From Sphingomonas sp. (lineage in GTDB: Bacteria; Pseudomonadota; Alphaproteobacteria; Sphingomonadales; Sphingomonadaceae): 64,000 nt of DNA. Of the stretch, positions 7,943 through 16,849 are shown piece by piece. Under the pieces are notes generated by a model that was not told where the DNA came from, did not search any database, and saw nothing but the letters and a program-made list of their open reading frames with translations. Position 1 is the first letter of the stretch. Every line of letters starts with the position of its first letter. A program made the translations under genes and the position numbers. The stretch spans positions 1 to 64,000 of the forward strand of contig QFPK01000019.1 in the NCBI GenBank assembly GCA_003248865.1, written 5' to 3'.

Positions 7943-8107
7943 GTCGCCTGCGGGTCTTACCGGCCCCCGATAGCGCCGACAAGACGGCATGGCGCCCGGA
8001 TGGCCGCACGCAACTTCCGGCGCGGCGGGCCGTGAACCTCCATCGACGATGGGACGCGCGATACCGGATGGAGCCGCGGAAGTGGCCGAAGCCGGAAAGG
8101 AAGACCG

Positions 8108-8770
8108 ATGGCCGACAGACCTGTGTTGCACCCGGCGGCAAAGCAGCCGAACGCCCAAAGCCCCTGGGTCGCCCGTCAGCGCGCGGATCTGCAGCCGTTC
8201 GACGCAGCCACCCTGCCCGGCGCACCGGACACCCCGCCCCCCAGCGGGATCGAGCGGCGGCTGTCCAACCGGGCGGAGGCGTTGTGGAACCGGCTCCGGG
8301 GTGAGCGGCGGCTTCCGGCGCAATCCGGGGTGTCCGCCCTCCTCTCACCCCCGTTCGGGGCACAGGCGATGCAGGTGGCGCTGGGGCGCGACGGGTGCGT
8401 GACCGTGCAGGACGCCGGCGCTGAATTGCAGCGGATGGGCTTTGCACCCGACGAAGCCGCCGCCGGTCACAGCCCGGCAGATGCCCGGCTTGGCGTGGGG
8501 GAGCGCGCCGTGGCGCTGGCGCTGCAGGCGATCGCCGCGCAGCGGCCGCAGCATCTGGACAGCGATTTCGATCCCGACATCGGCGGGGCGCGCCCCGCCA
8601 TCCTGTTCCGCGCTGTCGCCCTGCCCTTCGCGCCCGCCGAGGGCAGCGGCCTGTCGGGCCTTGCCGTGGCCCTCGTTTCGTGGCGGACCTTGCTGTCGGA
8701 ACGCGAAACGGCGGACCTGCACCGCCAACTGCGGGCGGCAATTGCCTGGATGGGGAAGAACTCCCTCTGA
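8108..8770 (+). CDS. hypothetical protein upstream of gdh
   Basis: I do not recognise this 220-residue protein. It has no signal peptide or membrane segment. The N-terminal 70 residues are Pro/Ala-rich and probably disordered; the remainder (about 80-220) looks like a folded domain with alternating hydrophobic strands, ending WRTLLSERETADLHRQLRAA. The start ATG follows GGAAAGGAAG. Its codon use is like the neighbours. It ends 160 bp before gdh on the same strand, so cotranscription is possible but not shown. Confidence 0.65.
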   Translation: MADRPVLHPAAKQPNAQSPWVARQRADLQPFDAATLPGAPDTPPPSGIERRLSNRAEALWNRLRGERRLPAQSGVSALLSPPFGAQAMQVALGRDGCVTVQDAGAELQRMGFAPDEAAAGHSPADARLGVGERAVALALQAIAAQRPQHLDSDFDPDIGGARPAILFRAVALPFAPAEGSGLSGLAVALVSWRTLLSERETADLHRQLRAAIAWMGKNSL

Positions 8771-8929
8771 AATCACCTGTTTCCCGCAGAATATTCGGCG
8801 GCGGCCGCAAGATTCCGACGCCCTCGCTGCTTGCGACCTTGTATGAGGGGAGGCATAGCTCCGACACGGTTGCGCGGACCCAGATTGGAGGGGTCTGCGC
8901 GCGACCGACGTGACAGAGAGACAAAGCGA

Positions 8930-11900
8930 ATGCCCAGCACGGTGAAGACGGCACCCTCCCCGGAAAATCCGCACAAGGCGGACATTCAGAAGGTGGACCT
9001 GCAGAAATTCCCTTCCGCGCTGAGGCGCCAGTTCCGCGACCTGCTGTTCGGCAGCGCATCCCTGTCAGAGATCGAGGGGCTTTCGGAAGCCGATCTGGAC
9101 CGGGCGGCGGATTTCGCCTTCCGAAGCTTTGCCGTCCGCCTGCCGGGCACCCACAATGTGCAGGTGGGCTCGGGCGAGGGCGAAGTGGGCAATCGCCACA
9201 TGCCGGTCGCGCTGTCGACCGACGACATGCCCTTCCTCGTCGATTCGGCGACGGCCGTGATCGGCAGCTTCGCGCTGGAGATCCAGCGGCTGTTCCACCC
9301 CATCATGGGGGTCAGGCGCGACGGCGACGGCCGGGTGGTGGCGCTGGGCGAACCCGATGCGCCGCGCGAAAGCCTGATCGTGATGGAGGTGGAACGCGCC
9401 CCCGCCAAGCGCCGGGCAGACCTGACCCAGCAGCTGGACCTTGTGTATGGCGATGTGCGCCATGCCGTCACCGACTGGCAGCTGATGCTGCGGGAGCTGC
9501 GCAACGCCGCGCGCGAGCTGAACGACCGGCCGCCGCCGATCGCCCCCCATGTGCTGGCCGAGACCATCGCCTTCCTGGAATGGCTGGCCTCCGACAATTT
9601 CACCCTGCTGGGCTTCGCCGACGGCGACACGCGGCTGGGCCTGTTGCGCGACCGCACGCGCTGGCCCGCGCCGCAGGATGAAAATGGTTCCGCGGAGCCG
9701 CTGAGCATCCACAAGTCGCCGCTTAGGTCCACCGTGCACCGCATCGTGCCGCTGGACGTGATCACGGTGCGCCGTTTCGATTCGCAGGGCAGCGTGACGG
9801 GCGCGGTGCATTTCCTGGGCCTGTTCGCCAGCGCCGCGCTGCGCGAAAGCCCGCGCCGGGTGCCGCTGGTGCGGCGCAAGGTGGCCGAAGTGGCGGATCA
9901 GCTGGGCTATACCCCGCGCAGCCACGCCGGCCGGGCACTGACCCATGTGATCGAGACCTTCCCCCGGGAAGAGATGTTCCAGATCGACACCGACGAGCTG
10001 CTGGCAATGGCGCGCGGCCTGCTGAGCCTGCTGGACCGCCCCCGCCCGCAGCTGTTCGCCCGCCACGACGCGCGCTCGGCCAAGGCGTCATTCCTGGTCT
10101 ATATCCCGCGCGAGACCTATTCCGCCGACCTGCGCGCCCGCATCGGGCGCATGCTGGAGACGGCGACCGGCGGCAAGCTGGACAAGTTCGATGCCGAGCT
10201 GCGCGCCGAGGGCCTCGCCCGGGTGCATTATGTGGTGGACGGCGTGGCCGCCGCGCCGGATGCCGTGCAACTGAACCAGCAGCTGGTGCAGCTGACGCGC
10301 GGCTGGGACGACGAGCTGGAGCTGGCGCTGGTGGATCGCGCGGGCGCCATCCGGGCGGCGCGGCTGGCGCTCTCCCACGGGCGGGCCTTCTCGCCGGGCT
10401 ATCGGTCCGAATTCACGCCCGCCGAAGCCGCCGCCGACATCCTGCGGCTGACGGAACTGTCCACGCCCGCCGACCGCCATGTGGCGCTCTACCGGCGCGA
10501 GGGCGACCCCGACACCACCATCCGGCTGAAGATCTACCGGCTGGGCGAGATCATCCCGCTGTCGGAATCGGTGCCGATGCTGGAGAATTTCGGCTTCCGC
10601 GTGATCGAGGAAGTGCCCTACGACCTCGCCGGCGGCGAGCTGGGCTGGATCCATGATTTCCGGCTGGAGGCGAACGTGCCTTCGGCCGACCTGCCGTCCT
10701 TCTGCCGGGTGGTGAACCCGGCGCTGGACGCCGTGCTGACGGGCACGCAGGAAAATGACGGCTTCAACGCGTTGATCCCGGCCTGCGGGCTGACGGCGGA
10801 AGAGGCCAACTGGCTGCGCGCCTGGTTCCGTTATCTGCGGCAGACCGGCAGCGCCTATTCCATCCAGACCGTCGTCGACGTGCTGAAGCGCAACAAGCCC
10901 GCGACTCTGGCGCTGGTGGCGCTGTTCCGGGGGCTTCACGCGCCGGACGGTTCGAAGAAGGCGGCCGAAGCCGCCGGAGAGACGTTCCGCGATACGCTGG
11001 ACGCCGTGCAGGCGATCGACGACGACCGCATCCTGCGCCTGTTCCACGGCCTGGTGAAGGCGATGCTGCGCACCAACGCCTTCGTGCCCGGCGGGCCGGC
11101 GGCGCTGGCGTTCAAGCTGGAATCGGCGAAGGTGCCGGGCCTGCCCAAGCCGCTGCCCTGGCGCGAGATCTGGGTGTACAGCCCGCGCGTGGAAGGCATC
11201 CACCTGCGCGGCGGCCCAATCGCGCGCGGCGGCCTGCGCTGGTCTGACCGGCGCGACGATTTCCGCACCGAGGTATTGGGCCTGGTGAAGGCGCAGATGG
11301 TGAAGAACAGCGTGATCGTGCCCACCGGCGCGAAGGGCGGATTCTTCCCCAAGCAATTGCCCGACCCCGCCGCCAACCGCGACGCCTGGGCCGCCGAGGG
11401 GCTTGAATCCTACAAGCTGTTCATCCGCACGCTGCTGTCCATCACCGACAATCTGGATGCAGAAGGCAAGGTGGTACCGCCGCATCATGTGAAGCGGCTG
11501 GACGGCGACGACCCCTATCTGGTGGTCGCCGCCGACAAGGGCACCGCCACCTTCTCCGACACCGCCAACGGCCTTGCGCTGGAGGCCGGCTTCTGGCTGG
11601 GCGACGCCTTCGCGTCGGGCGGCTCCGTCGGTTACGACCACAAGGCGATGGGCATCACAGCGCGCGGGGCCTGGGTTTCGGTGACGCGCCACTTCGCCGA
11701 AATGGGCGTGAACGTGCAGGCCGACCCGGTCACCGTGGCGGGCGTGGGCGACATGAGCGGCGACGTGTTCGGCAACGGCATGCTGCTGTCGAAATCGCTG
11801 AAGCTGGTGGCCGCGTTCGATCACCGGCACATCTTCCTGGACCCGGAGCCGGATGCCGCCAAGAGCTGGGCCGAGCGCGCGCGGCTGTTCGCGCTGCCGC

Positions 11901-13609
11901 GCTCCAGCTGGGCGGATTATGATGCGAAGCTGATCTCGAAAGGCGGCGGCGTGTTCCCGCGCAGCCAGAAATCCATCCCGCTGACGCCCGAAGTCCGCGC
12001 GCTGCTGAAGATCGACGCAGAGGCGCTCGCACCGTCCGAACTGATGACGGCGATCCTGAAGGCGCCGGTGGACCTGATGTGGTTCGGCGGCATCGGCACC
12101 TACATCAAGGCAAGCGCCGAATCGAACGGCGACGTGGGCGACCGCGCCAACGACGCCAGCCGGGTGAACGGGCAGGATGTGCGCGCCAGGGTGATCGGCG
12201 AGGGCGCCAATCTGGGCGTGACGCAGGCCGGGCGCATCGAATTCGCCAGCCACGGCGGGCGGCTGAACACCGACTTCATCGACAATTCGGCGGGCGTCGA
12301 CACCTCCGACCATGAAGTGAACATCAAGATCGCGCTGGGCGCCGCCACCCGCGCCGGCCGGCTGTCGGAAGAGGCACGCGACACGCTGCTGGCGGAGATG
12401 ACCGACGAGGTCGCCGCCCTCGTGCTCTCCAACAACTCCGCGCAGACGCTGATTCTCTCGGTGGTGGAATCCCACGCCCGCGAACGGCTGCAGGGCCATG
12501 TGCGGCTGATGGAAATGCTGGAAGCCTCCGGCCGGCTGGACCGGCAGGTGGAAGGGCTGCCGGGGCCGCGCGACATCGAGGAGCGCAAGCGGCTGAACCG
12601 GGGCCTGACCCGGCCCGAACTCGCCGTGCTGCTCTCCTACACCAAGATGGAGCTGAAGGACGCGCTGGTCGAATCCGATCTGGTGACCGACCCGCTGCTG
12701 GAAGAGGATCTGTTCCGCGCCTTCCCGCCGCTGATGCGCGGGCCTTACGAGGCCGAGATTCGCGGCCACCAGTTGCGCCGCCAGATCATCGCCACCAAGC
12801 TCGCCAACCTGCTGGTGAACCGGGGCGGGCTGACGCTGGCGCATGACCTGTCCGCCGAACTGGGTCTGCCGCTCTCCACCATCGCCGCCGCCTTCGTGTC
12901 GGCGCGGACGCTGTTCGATCTGGAAAGCCTGTGGAGCGCCATCGACTCCGCACAGGTGCCGGCTGCGCAGGCGCTGGCCTTCCATGCCGAAGCCTCCGCC
13001 GTGACCCGCGTGCTGGTGGGCGATCTGGCGGTGCGCACGGGTGCCGAAAGCCCCGAGCGCCTGTCCGCCCGGCTGGCACCCGGCCTGAAGCGGCTGCTGC
13101 CCCGGCTGGACAAGCTGCTGCGCCCGGAACCGCGCGCGCAGGTGGAAGCCATCCGCCAACGCCTCACGCTGGCCGGTGCCCCCGCCAATGTGGTGGACTG
13201 GATCGCCACGCTGGATGCGCTCTCCGGCGCGGCCGGGGTGGTGGCGCTTGCCTCTGACCTGGAGCTGGACGAAGGCAAGACCGCCGAAGCCTACACCCGG
13301 CTGGGCGAGGCGCTGGGGATCGACTGGGCCCATGGCGCCATCCGCGCGCTGCGCCCCGCCGACAGCTGGGAACGGCTGCTGGCCGCCACCGCGTCACGCG
13401 CGTTCGAGACCATGCGACTGGACCTGATCGGGCGGCTGACCCCCAAGGGCGGAGACCCGCTGGCGGAAACCAACGCCTGGCTGAAGGCCCACGCCCATCA
13501 GGCCGACGCCATCGCCCGCACCATCCAGGCCGCCCGCATCACCGGCGCGCCGACACTGGCCATGCTGGCGCATCTGGCGACCGTGGCGAGGGCCGCGCTG
13601 ATCGGGTGA
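8930..13609 (+). CDS. gdhB: NAD-specific glutamate dehydrogenase, large type
   Basis: This is the 180-kDa bacterial class, which oxidatively deaminates glutamate to 2-oxoglutarate with NAD+. The 1559-residue length fits the class (about 1500-1650). A long N-terminal ACT-like regulatory region precedes the catalytic domain, where GGPIARGGLRWSDRRDDFRT (near residue 765) and PTGAKGGFFPK (near 800) form the substrate-binding and catalytic-lysine motifs; the Rossmann part includes VAGVGDMSGDVFGNGML. ATG at 8930 is chosen because an in-frame extension upstream adds 33 unconserved residues. It is followed by a two-hairpin repeat and no obvious partner gene. The symbol follows common use and is not certain. 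Confidence 0.95.
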   Translation: MPSTVKTAPSPENPHKADIQKVDLQKFPSALRRQFRDLLFGSASLSEIEGLSEADLDRAADFAFRSFAVRLPGTHNVQVGSGEGEVGNRHMPVALSTDDMPFLVDSATAVIGSFALEIQRLFHPIMGVRRDGDGRVVALGEPDAPRESLIVMEVERAPAKRRADLTQQLDLVYGDVRHAVTDWQLMLRELRNAARELNDRPPPIAPHVLAETIAFLEWLASDNFTLLGFADGDTRLGLLRDRTRWPAPQDENGSAEPLSIHKSPLRSTVHRIVPLDVITVRRFDSQGSVTGAVHFLGLFASAALRESPRRVPLVRRKVAEVADQLGYTPRSHAGRALTHVIETFPREEMFQIDTDELLAMARGLLSLLDRPRPQLFARHDARSAKASFLVYIPRETYSADLRARIGRMLETATGGKLDKFDAELRAEGLARVHYVVDGVAAAPDAVQLNQQLVQLTRGWDDELELALVDRAGAIRAARLALSHGRAFSPGYRSEFTPAEAAADILRLTELSTPADRHVALYRREGDPDTTIRLKIYRLGEIIPLSESVPMLENFGFRVIEEVPYDLAGGELGWIHDFRLEANVPSADLPSFCRVVNPALDAVLTGTQENDGFNALIPACGLTAEEANWLRAWFRYLRQTGSAYSIQTVVDVLKRNKPATLALVALFRGLHAPDGSKKAAEAAGETFRDTLDAVQAIDDDRILRLFHGLVKAMLRTNAFVPGGPAALAFKLESAKVPGLPKPLPWREIWVYSPRVEGIHLRGGPIARGGLRWSDRRDDFRTEVLGLVKAQMVKNSVIVPTGAKGGFFPKQLPDPAANRDAWAAEGLESYKLFIRTLLSITDNLDAEGKVVPPHHVKRLDGDDPYLVVAADKGTATFSDTANGLALEAGFWLGDAFASGGSVGYDHKAMGITARGAWVSVTRHFAEMGVNVQADPVTVAGVGDMSGDVFGNGMLLSKSLKLVAAFDHRHIFLDPEPDAAKSWAERARLFALPRSSWADYDAKLISKGGGVFPRSQKSIPLTPEVRALLKIDAEALAPSELMTAILKAPVDLMWFGGIGTYIKASAESNGDVGDRANDASRVNGQDVRARVIGEGANLGVTQAGRIEFASHGGRLNTDFIDNSAGVDTSDHEVNIKIALGAATRAGRLSEEARDTLLAEMTDEVAALVLSNNSAQTLILSVVESHARERLQGHVRLMEMLEASGRLDRQVEGLPGPRDIEERKRLNRGLTRPELAVLLSYTKMELKDALVESDLVTDPLLEEDLFRAFPPLMRGPYEAEIRGHQLRRQIIATKLANLLVNRGGLTLAHDLSAELGLPLSTIAAAFVSARTLFDLESLWSAIDSAQVPAAQALAFHAEASAVTRVLVGDLAVRTGAESPERLSARLAPGLKRLLPRLDKLLRPEPRAQVEAIRQRLTLAGAPANVVDWIATLDALSGAAGVVALASDLELDEGKTAEAYTRLGEALGIDWAHGAIRALRPADSWERLLAATASRAFETMRLDLIGRLTPKGGDPLAETNAWLKAHAHQADAIARTIQAARITGAPTLAMLAHLATVARAALIG

Positions 13610-13633
13610 AGTCGGGGGGCGAGCGAAGAATCG

Positions 13634-13684
13634 AGGGGGCTCTGCCCCCTCAACCCCCGGCAGGCAGCTGTGCTCCCTGCACCC
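13634..13684 (-). repeat. two-hairpin repeat copy C (type 2, minus)
   Basis: Hairpin 2 (AGGGGGC-TCT-GCCCCCT, 13634-13650) is followed by hairpin 1 at 13660-13680, whose stem GCAGGCAGC/GCTCCCTGC has one mismatch. It begins 25 bp after the gdh stop. The remaining bases to 13890 are AT-richer and show no gene. Confidence 0.85.
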
Positions 13685-13890
13685 CTTTACTCGGCGATTA
13701 GCCTACCAATGGCCGGAAATAGTGATATTGCTATACCGTTTATTCCCCAATGAGACCTCATACTTGATCTGATCACGGACGATTCCGGCAACCGGAATAA
13801 CTCGTGACAATCATGTCGATTCAGGATTACCTAGATAAGATGGTGGGGTCTCAAGAGAGACCCACAGCGAGGTCCCGGGAGTATTGTTAG

Positions 13891-15018
13891 TTGGGATTCT
13901 ACATACGTAAGTCGATTGCGGTCGGACCGTTTCGCTACAATTTTTCCAGAGGCGGTGTCGGCATCTCTGTTGGCGTCAGAGGGTTCCGCATTGGAACTGG
14001 GCCGCGCGGACATTATGTCCACGCTGGTCGCGGCGGCTTATATTACCGAGCTTCACTTCATGGCGGGAAACGAAGCAAGTCTGCCTCACATAACGGTGAT
14101 CTGCGGCTTGCGCCGCGCGAGATGGAAGAACGGAGTGAAGCAGAGCCAAGCGTGGTGATGCGGCGCATCTCGTCAATAGATGTGCTTGAAATGCATGAGG
14201 AGCGGTTCTCCGCACTACTCGGGGAACTGAACGAAAAGCAAAATGTCATGGCCTTGAAATGGCTGCTGCCGATTGCTGGATTGGTTCTGGGACATCTGGC
14301 TTCATCGTTCATAGGAAACATCGCATATGTTGCAGGAGGCGGAATCGGTTTCCTGTTGGGTGTCTGGCTCGATAGTTTTCGCCGTTGCGCAGTCTTATTT
14401 TATGAATTGGAGGATGAGGCGCAACGGGCCTATATCACACTTACCGAAGCATTTGATCGATTGGCTGCATGTGCAGGAAAATGGAGAATCGATGCTGGTG
14501 GGCAAATTGTCGACATTCACACTTGGAAGAGAAATGCCGGAGCAACGCAATTGGTTGATCGACGAAGTACCAGTTTGACCTACGCTTTGCCGCGCGTGCT
14601 AAAATCGAACATTACTCCACCATCCATCAATGTCGGAAAAGAAACAATCTACCTTTTACCGGATGTGGCGTTGGTTGTCGAAAATCAAAAGGTAGGAGCC
14701 GTGGCGTACGACGCCCTCAAGCTACGATGGCAGAACAGTTATTTTATAGAGGATGGAGTTGTTCCGCACGATGCGATTGTTGCCCGGCATACGTGGAAGC
14801 ATCCGAGAAAAGATGGTGGCCCCGATCTTCGGTTTTCGGATAATCGGCAGTTACCGGTCTGCCGCTATGAAGCACTACATCTGTCGAGTTCGAATGGGCT
14901 AAACGAGTTGCTCGAATTTTCGCGGACCGGCCATTCGAAGGAACTCGCTGATGCAATAGCCCGGCTCGTGCAATCCACGGGCGCCCATCCCGATGCACTG
15001 GCTCTTCCTGCCATATAG
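13891..15018 (+). CDS. DUF4236 domain-containing protein
   Basis: The first 60 residues match the DUF4236 pattern: GFYIRKSIAVGPFRYNFSRG followed by glycine-rich VGIS and GPRG motifs. The function of this domain is unknown. A hydrophobic hairpin at about residues 128-160 suggests two membrane segments, followed by a soluble C-terminal half of about 200 residues that I do not recognise. The start is TTG, which places the conserved MGF at the N-terminus. Base composition is clearly lower in GC than both neighbours (near 50% by eye), and the gene lies between inverted copies C and D of the two-hairpin repeat, which suggests horizontal acquisition. Confidence 0.85.
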   Translation: MGFYIRKSIAVGPFRYNFSRGGVGISVGVRGFRIGTGPRGHYVHAGRGGLYYRASLHGGKRSKSASHNGDLRLAPREMEERSEAEPSVVMRRISSIDVLEMHEERFSALLGELNEKQNVMALKWLLPIAGLVLGHLASSFIGNIAYVAGGGIGFLLGVWLDSFRRCAVLFYELEDEAQRAYITLTEAFDRLAACAGKWRIDAGGQIVDIHTWKRNAGATQLVDRRSTSLTYALPRVLKSNITPPSINVGKETIYLLPDVALVVENQKVGAVAYDALKLRWQNSYFIEDGVVPHDAIVARHTWKHPRKDGGPDLRFSDNRQLPVCRYEALHLSSSNGLNELLEFSRTGHSKELADAIARLVQSTGAHPDALALPAI

Positions 15019-15137
15019 ATTCCGCTGGCAGGCTTGCCCATCTTCCGCTTCTGGAATCCCGAAGATAGCCAATTGGGCGATCTGGCGCCCGCAGAAATCT
15101 AATCCTACCATGCACGCGACTTGGGATAGATCACAAA

Positions 15138-15188
15138 GCCAAGTCAGAGGGTGCAGGGAAATCATTTCCCTGCCCGCCGGAGGCAAAA
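15138..15188 (+). repeat. two-hairpin repeat copy D (type 1, plus)
   Basis: The palindrome GCAGGGAAAT-C-ATTTCCCTGC at 15153-15173 lies in the context GCCAAGTCAGAGGGT and CCGCCGGAGGCAAAAA. It is nearly identical to copies A and F. It is the only copy not directly at a gene 3' end in the usual orientation: it lies 120 bp after the DUF4236 gene and upstream of rpsF. Confidence 0.9.
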
Positions 15189-15200
15189 ACGCCCGCACCC

Positions 15201-15229
15201 TTGCCTTCCACACCACTTTCCCCTAAGGC
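15201..15229 (+). promoter_or_regulatory. candidate promoter of rpsF-rpsR-rplI
   Basis: TTGCCT (15201-15206) and TAAGGC (15224-15229) are spaced by exactly 17 nt, about 80 bp before the rpsF start. The leader between them and the gene can fold (GGAGGGGCC and GCGCGGAATTCGCCGCG) and might hold an S6/S18 autoregulatory site, which I cannot confirm. Confidence 0.4.
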
Positions 15230-15308
15230 CGCCCCTTCAAGATAGCCGGAGGGGCCATGCGCGGAATTCGCCGCGAGGTCAGCGATCGGCAGAGGAAGAG
15301 AGAAGCGC

Positions 15309-15764
15309 ATGCCGTTTTACGAGCATGTCTACCTCGCGCGTCAGGATCTGGCGCCTGCGCAGGTGGAAGGCCTTACAGAGGCATTTTCGAAGATCATCAC
15401 CGACAATGGCGGTGAAGTGAAGGGCACCGAGTTCTGGGGCCTTCGCACCATCGCCTATCGTATCGCGAAGAACCGCAAGGCGCATTATGTGCTGCTGAAC
15501 ATCGAGGCCCCGGCGCCCGCGATTCAGGAGCTGGAGCGTCAGGTCGCGCTGAACGAAGACGTGATCCGCTATCAGACCATCCGTGTCGACGCGCTGGAAA
15601 CCGGCCCGTCCGCGATGATGAAGAAGTCCGACCGTGGTGAGCGCGGCGAGCGTGGTGACCGGGGCGACCGTGGTGATCGCGGCGGCCGTGGCGAACGCGG
15701 TGACCGTGGTGATCGCGGACCCCGCCCGGAACGCGCCCCGCGCGCTGAAGAAGGAGCCTGGTAA
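15309..15764 (+). CDS. rpsF: 30S ribosomal protein S6
   Basis: S6 binds 16S rRNA with S18 in the platform of the small subunit. The core, MPFYEHVYLARQDLAP through about residue 98, is typical and includes NRKAHYVLLNIEAP. The remaining 50 residues are an unusually regular tail of RGERG and RGDRG units, present in many alphaproteobacterial S6 proteins but variable in length. The start ATG follows AGAGGAAGAGAGAAGCGC. It is first in the rpsF-rpsR-rplI operon, 3 bp before rpsR. Confidence 0.97.
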   Translation: MPFYEHVYLARQDLAPAQVEGLTEAFSKIITDNGGEVKGTEFWGLRTIAYRIAKNRKAHYVLLNIEAPAPAIQELERQVALNEDVIRYQTIRVDALETGPSAMMKKSDRGERGERGDRGDRGDRGGRGERGDRGDRGPRPERAPRAEEGAW

Positions 15765-15767
15765 GCC

Positions 15768-15992
15768 ATGGCACGCCCGTTTTTCCGTCGCCGCAAGAGC
15801 TGCCCCTTCTCGGGCAACAATGCGCCGAAGATCGATTACAAGGACATCCGCCTGCTGCAGGGCTTCGTTTCCGAACGCGGCAAGATCGTCCCTTCGCGCA
15901 TCACCGCCGTTTCGGCGAAGAAGCAGCGCGAACTTTCGCAAGCCATCAAGCGCGCACGCCATCTCGGCCTGCTGCCCTACCTCGTGAAGTAA
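15768..15992 (+). CDS. rpsR: 30S ribosomal protein S18
   Basis: The 74-residue protein begins MARPFFRRRKSCPFSG and has the S18 core IDYKDIRLLQGFVSERGKIVPSRIT followed by the basic helix KKQRELSQAIKRARHLGLLPY. S18 forms a heterodimer with S6 on 16S rRNA. It lies directly downstream of rpsF, preceded by GGAGCCTGGTAAGCC, and 12 bp before rplI. Confidence 0.98.
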   Translation: MARPFFRRRKSCPFSGNNAPKIDYKDIRLLQGFVSERGKIVPSRITAVSAKKQRELSQAIKRARHLGLLPYLVK

Positions 15993-16004
15993 GGAGCATA
16001 TTCG

Positions 16005-16598
16005 ATGGATGTGATCCTTCTTGAGCGCGTCGAAAAGCTCGGCCGCATCGGCGATGTGGTTTCCGTGAAGCCCGGCTTCGCGCGCAACTTCCTGCTGCCG
16101 CGCGGCAAGGCCCTTCGCGCCACCGACGCCAACAAGGCGAAGTTCGAAGCGCAGCGCGCGACGATCGAAGCCGACAACGCCAAGCGCCGTGAAGCGGCCG
16201 AAGCGCAGGCCGCCACCATGACGGACGTGTCCGTGGTGCTGATCCGCCAGGCCTCCAACGCCGGCGCGCTTTACGGTTCAGTTTCCGCCCGCGACGTGGC
16301 CGACGCCGTGACCGAAGCCGGCCACAAGGTGCTGAAGAGCGCCGTGGTGCTGGAAAAGCCGATCAAGACGCTGGGCATCACCACCGTGAAGCTGGTGCTG
16401 CATCCCGAAGTGACGGTTTCCGCCAAGGTGAACGTGGCCCGTTCGCCGGAAGAAGCCGAACTGCAGGCCAAGGGCGTCGACGTGACGGCTGACCTGTTCG
16501 AGCGGGAAGAAGCCGGCTTCACCGAAGAATTCGACGCCAGCGCCGAACCGGGCACCCTGCCCACCGACGACGCGGCCGAGGAATCGACCGAAGCTTAA
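16005..16598 (+). CDS. rplI: 50S ribosomal protein L9
   Basis: L9 binds 23S rRNA near the base of the L1 stalk. The N-terminal signature VILLERVEKLGRIGDVVSVKPGFARNFLLP is present, followed by the long connecting helix (residues about 42-75) and the C-terminal RNA-binding domain with LYGSVSARDVADAV. At 197 residues it is longer than the E. coli form because of an acidic C-terminal extension ending EESTEA. It is the last gene of the operon and is followed by a clear terminator. Confidence 0.97.
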   Translation: MDVILLERVEKLGRIGDVVSVKPGFARNFLLPRGKALRATDANKAKFEAQRATIEADNAKRREAAEAQAATMTDVSVVLIRQASNAGALYGSVSARDVADAVTEAGHKVLKSAVVLEKPIKTLGITTVKLVLHPEVTVSAKVNVARSPEEAELQAKGVDVTADLFEREEAGFTEEFDASAEPGTLPTDDAAEESTEA

Positions 16599-16623
16599 GG
16601 TTTAGCCCTTTCGCTGACGAAAG

Positions 16624-16657
16624 AGGGGCTTCCGGCACTGCCCGGGGGCCCCTTTTT
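16624..16657 (+). terminator. rho-independent terminator of rpsF-rpsR-rplI
   Basis: A 12-bp stem (AGGGGCTTCCGG with CCGGGGGCCCCT, including two G-U pairs) encloses a six-base loop and is followed by TTTTT. It starts 26 bp after the rplI stop. Confidence 0.85.
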
Positions 16658-16684
16658 CGTTGGATTGGCCGACTGTGTTGAAAC

Positions 16685-16733
16685 GAAGGGGCTCTGCCCC
16701 TTCACCCCGGCAGGGAACCATGTTCCCTGCACC
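16685..16733 (-). repeat. two-hairpin repeat copy E (type 2, minus)
   Basis: Hairpin 2 AAGGGGC-TCT-GCCCCTT (16685-16701) is followed by hairpin 1 at 16709-16729 with arms GCAGGGAA and TTCCCTGC. It follows the rplI terminator by 27 bp. Confidence 0.88.
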
Positions 16734-16849
16734 CACGTTACCGGGCGATCTGGAATCGCGCGGGAGGCTGGAAACGCCGATACGCTCCCGTTAAGGCTTG
16801 CCGCGCGGTTGTCCAATTGCCGCCACGATCTTCGCTAGCCTGCCACCTC

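Noticed and set aside
7850..7960. Known SAM-II or SAH riboswitch before sseA-metC
   Set aside because: The conserved pseudoknot sequences of those classes are not visible; only simple tandem hairpins are seen.
10088..13333. A minus-strand open frame of over 1000 codons opposite gdh
   Set aside because: It is an antisense product of strong third-position GC bias; its translation is rich in His, Gln, Arg and Gly with no domain, while the plus strand encodes a complete conserved enzyme.
15640..15750. Short direct DNA repeats that could suggest a CRISPR array
   Set aside because: They encode the in-frame RGERG/RGDRG tail of S6; no spacers and no cas genes are present.
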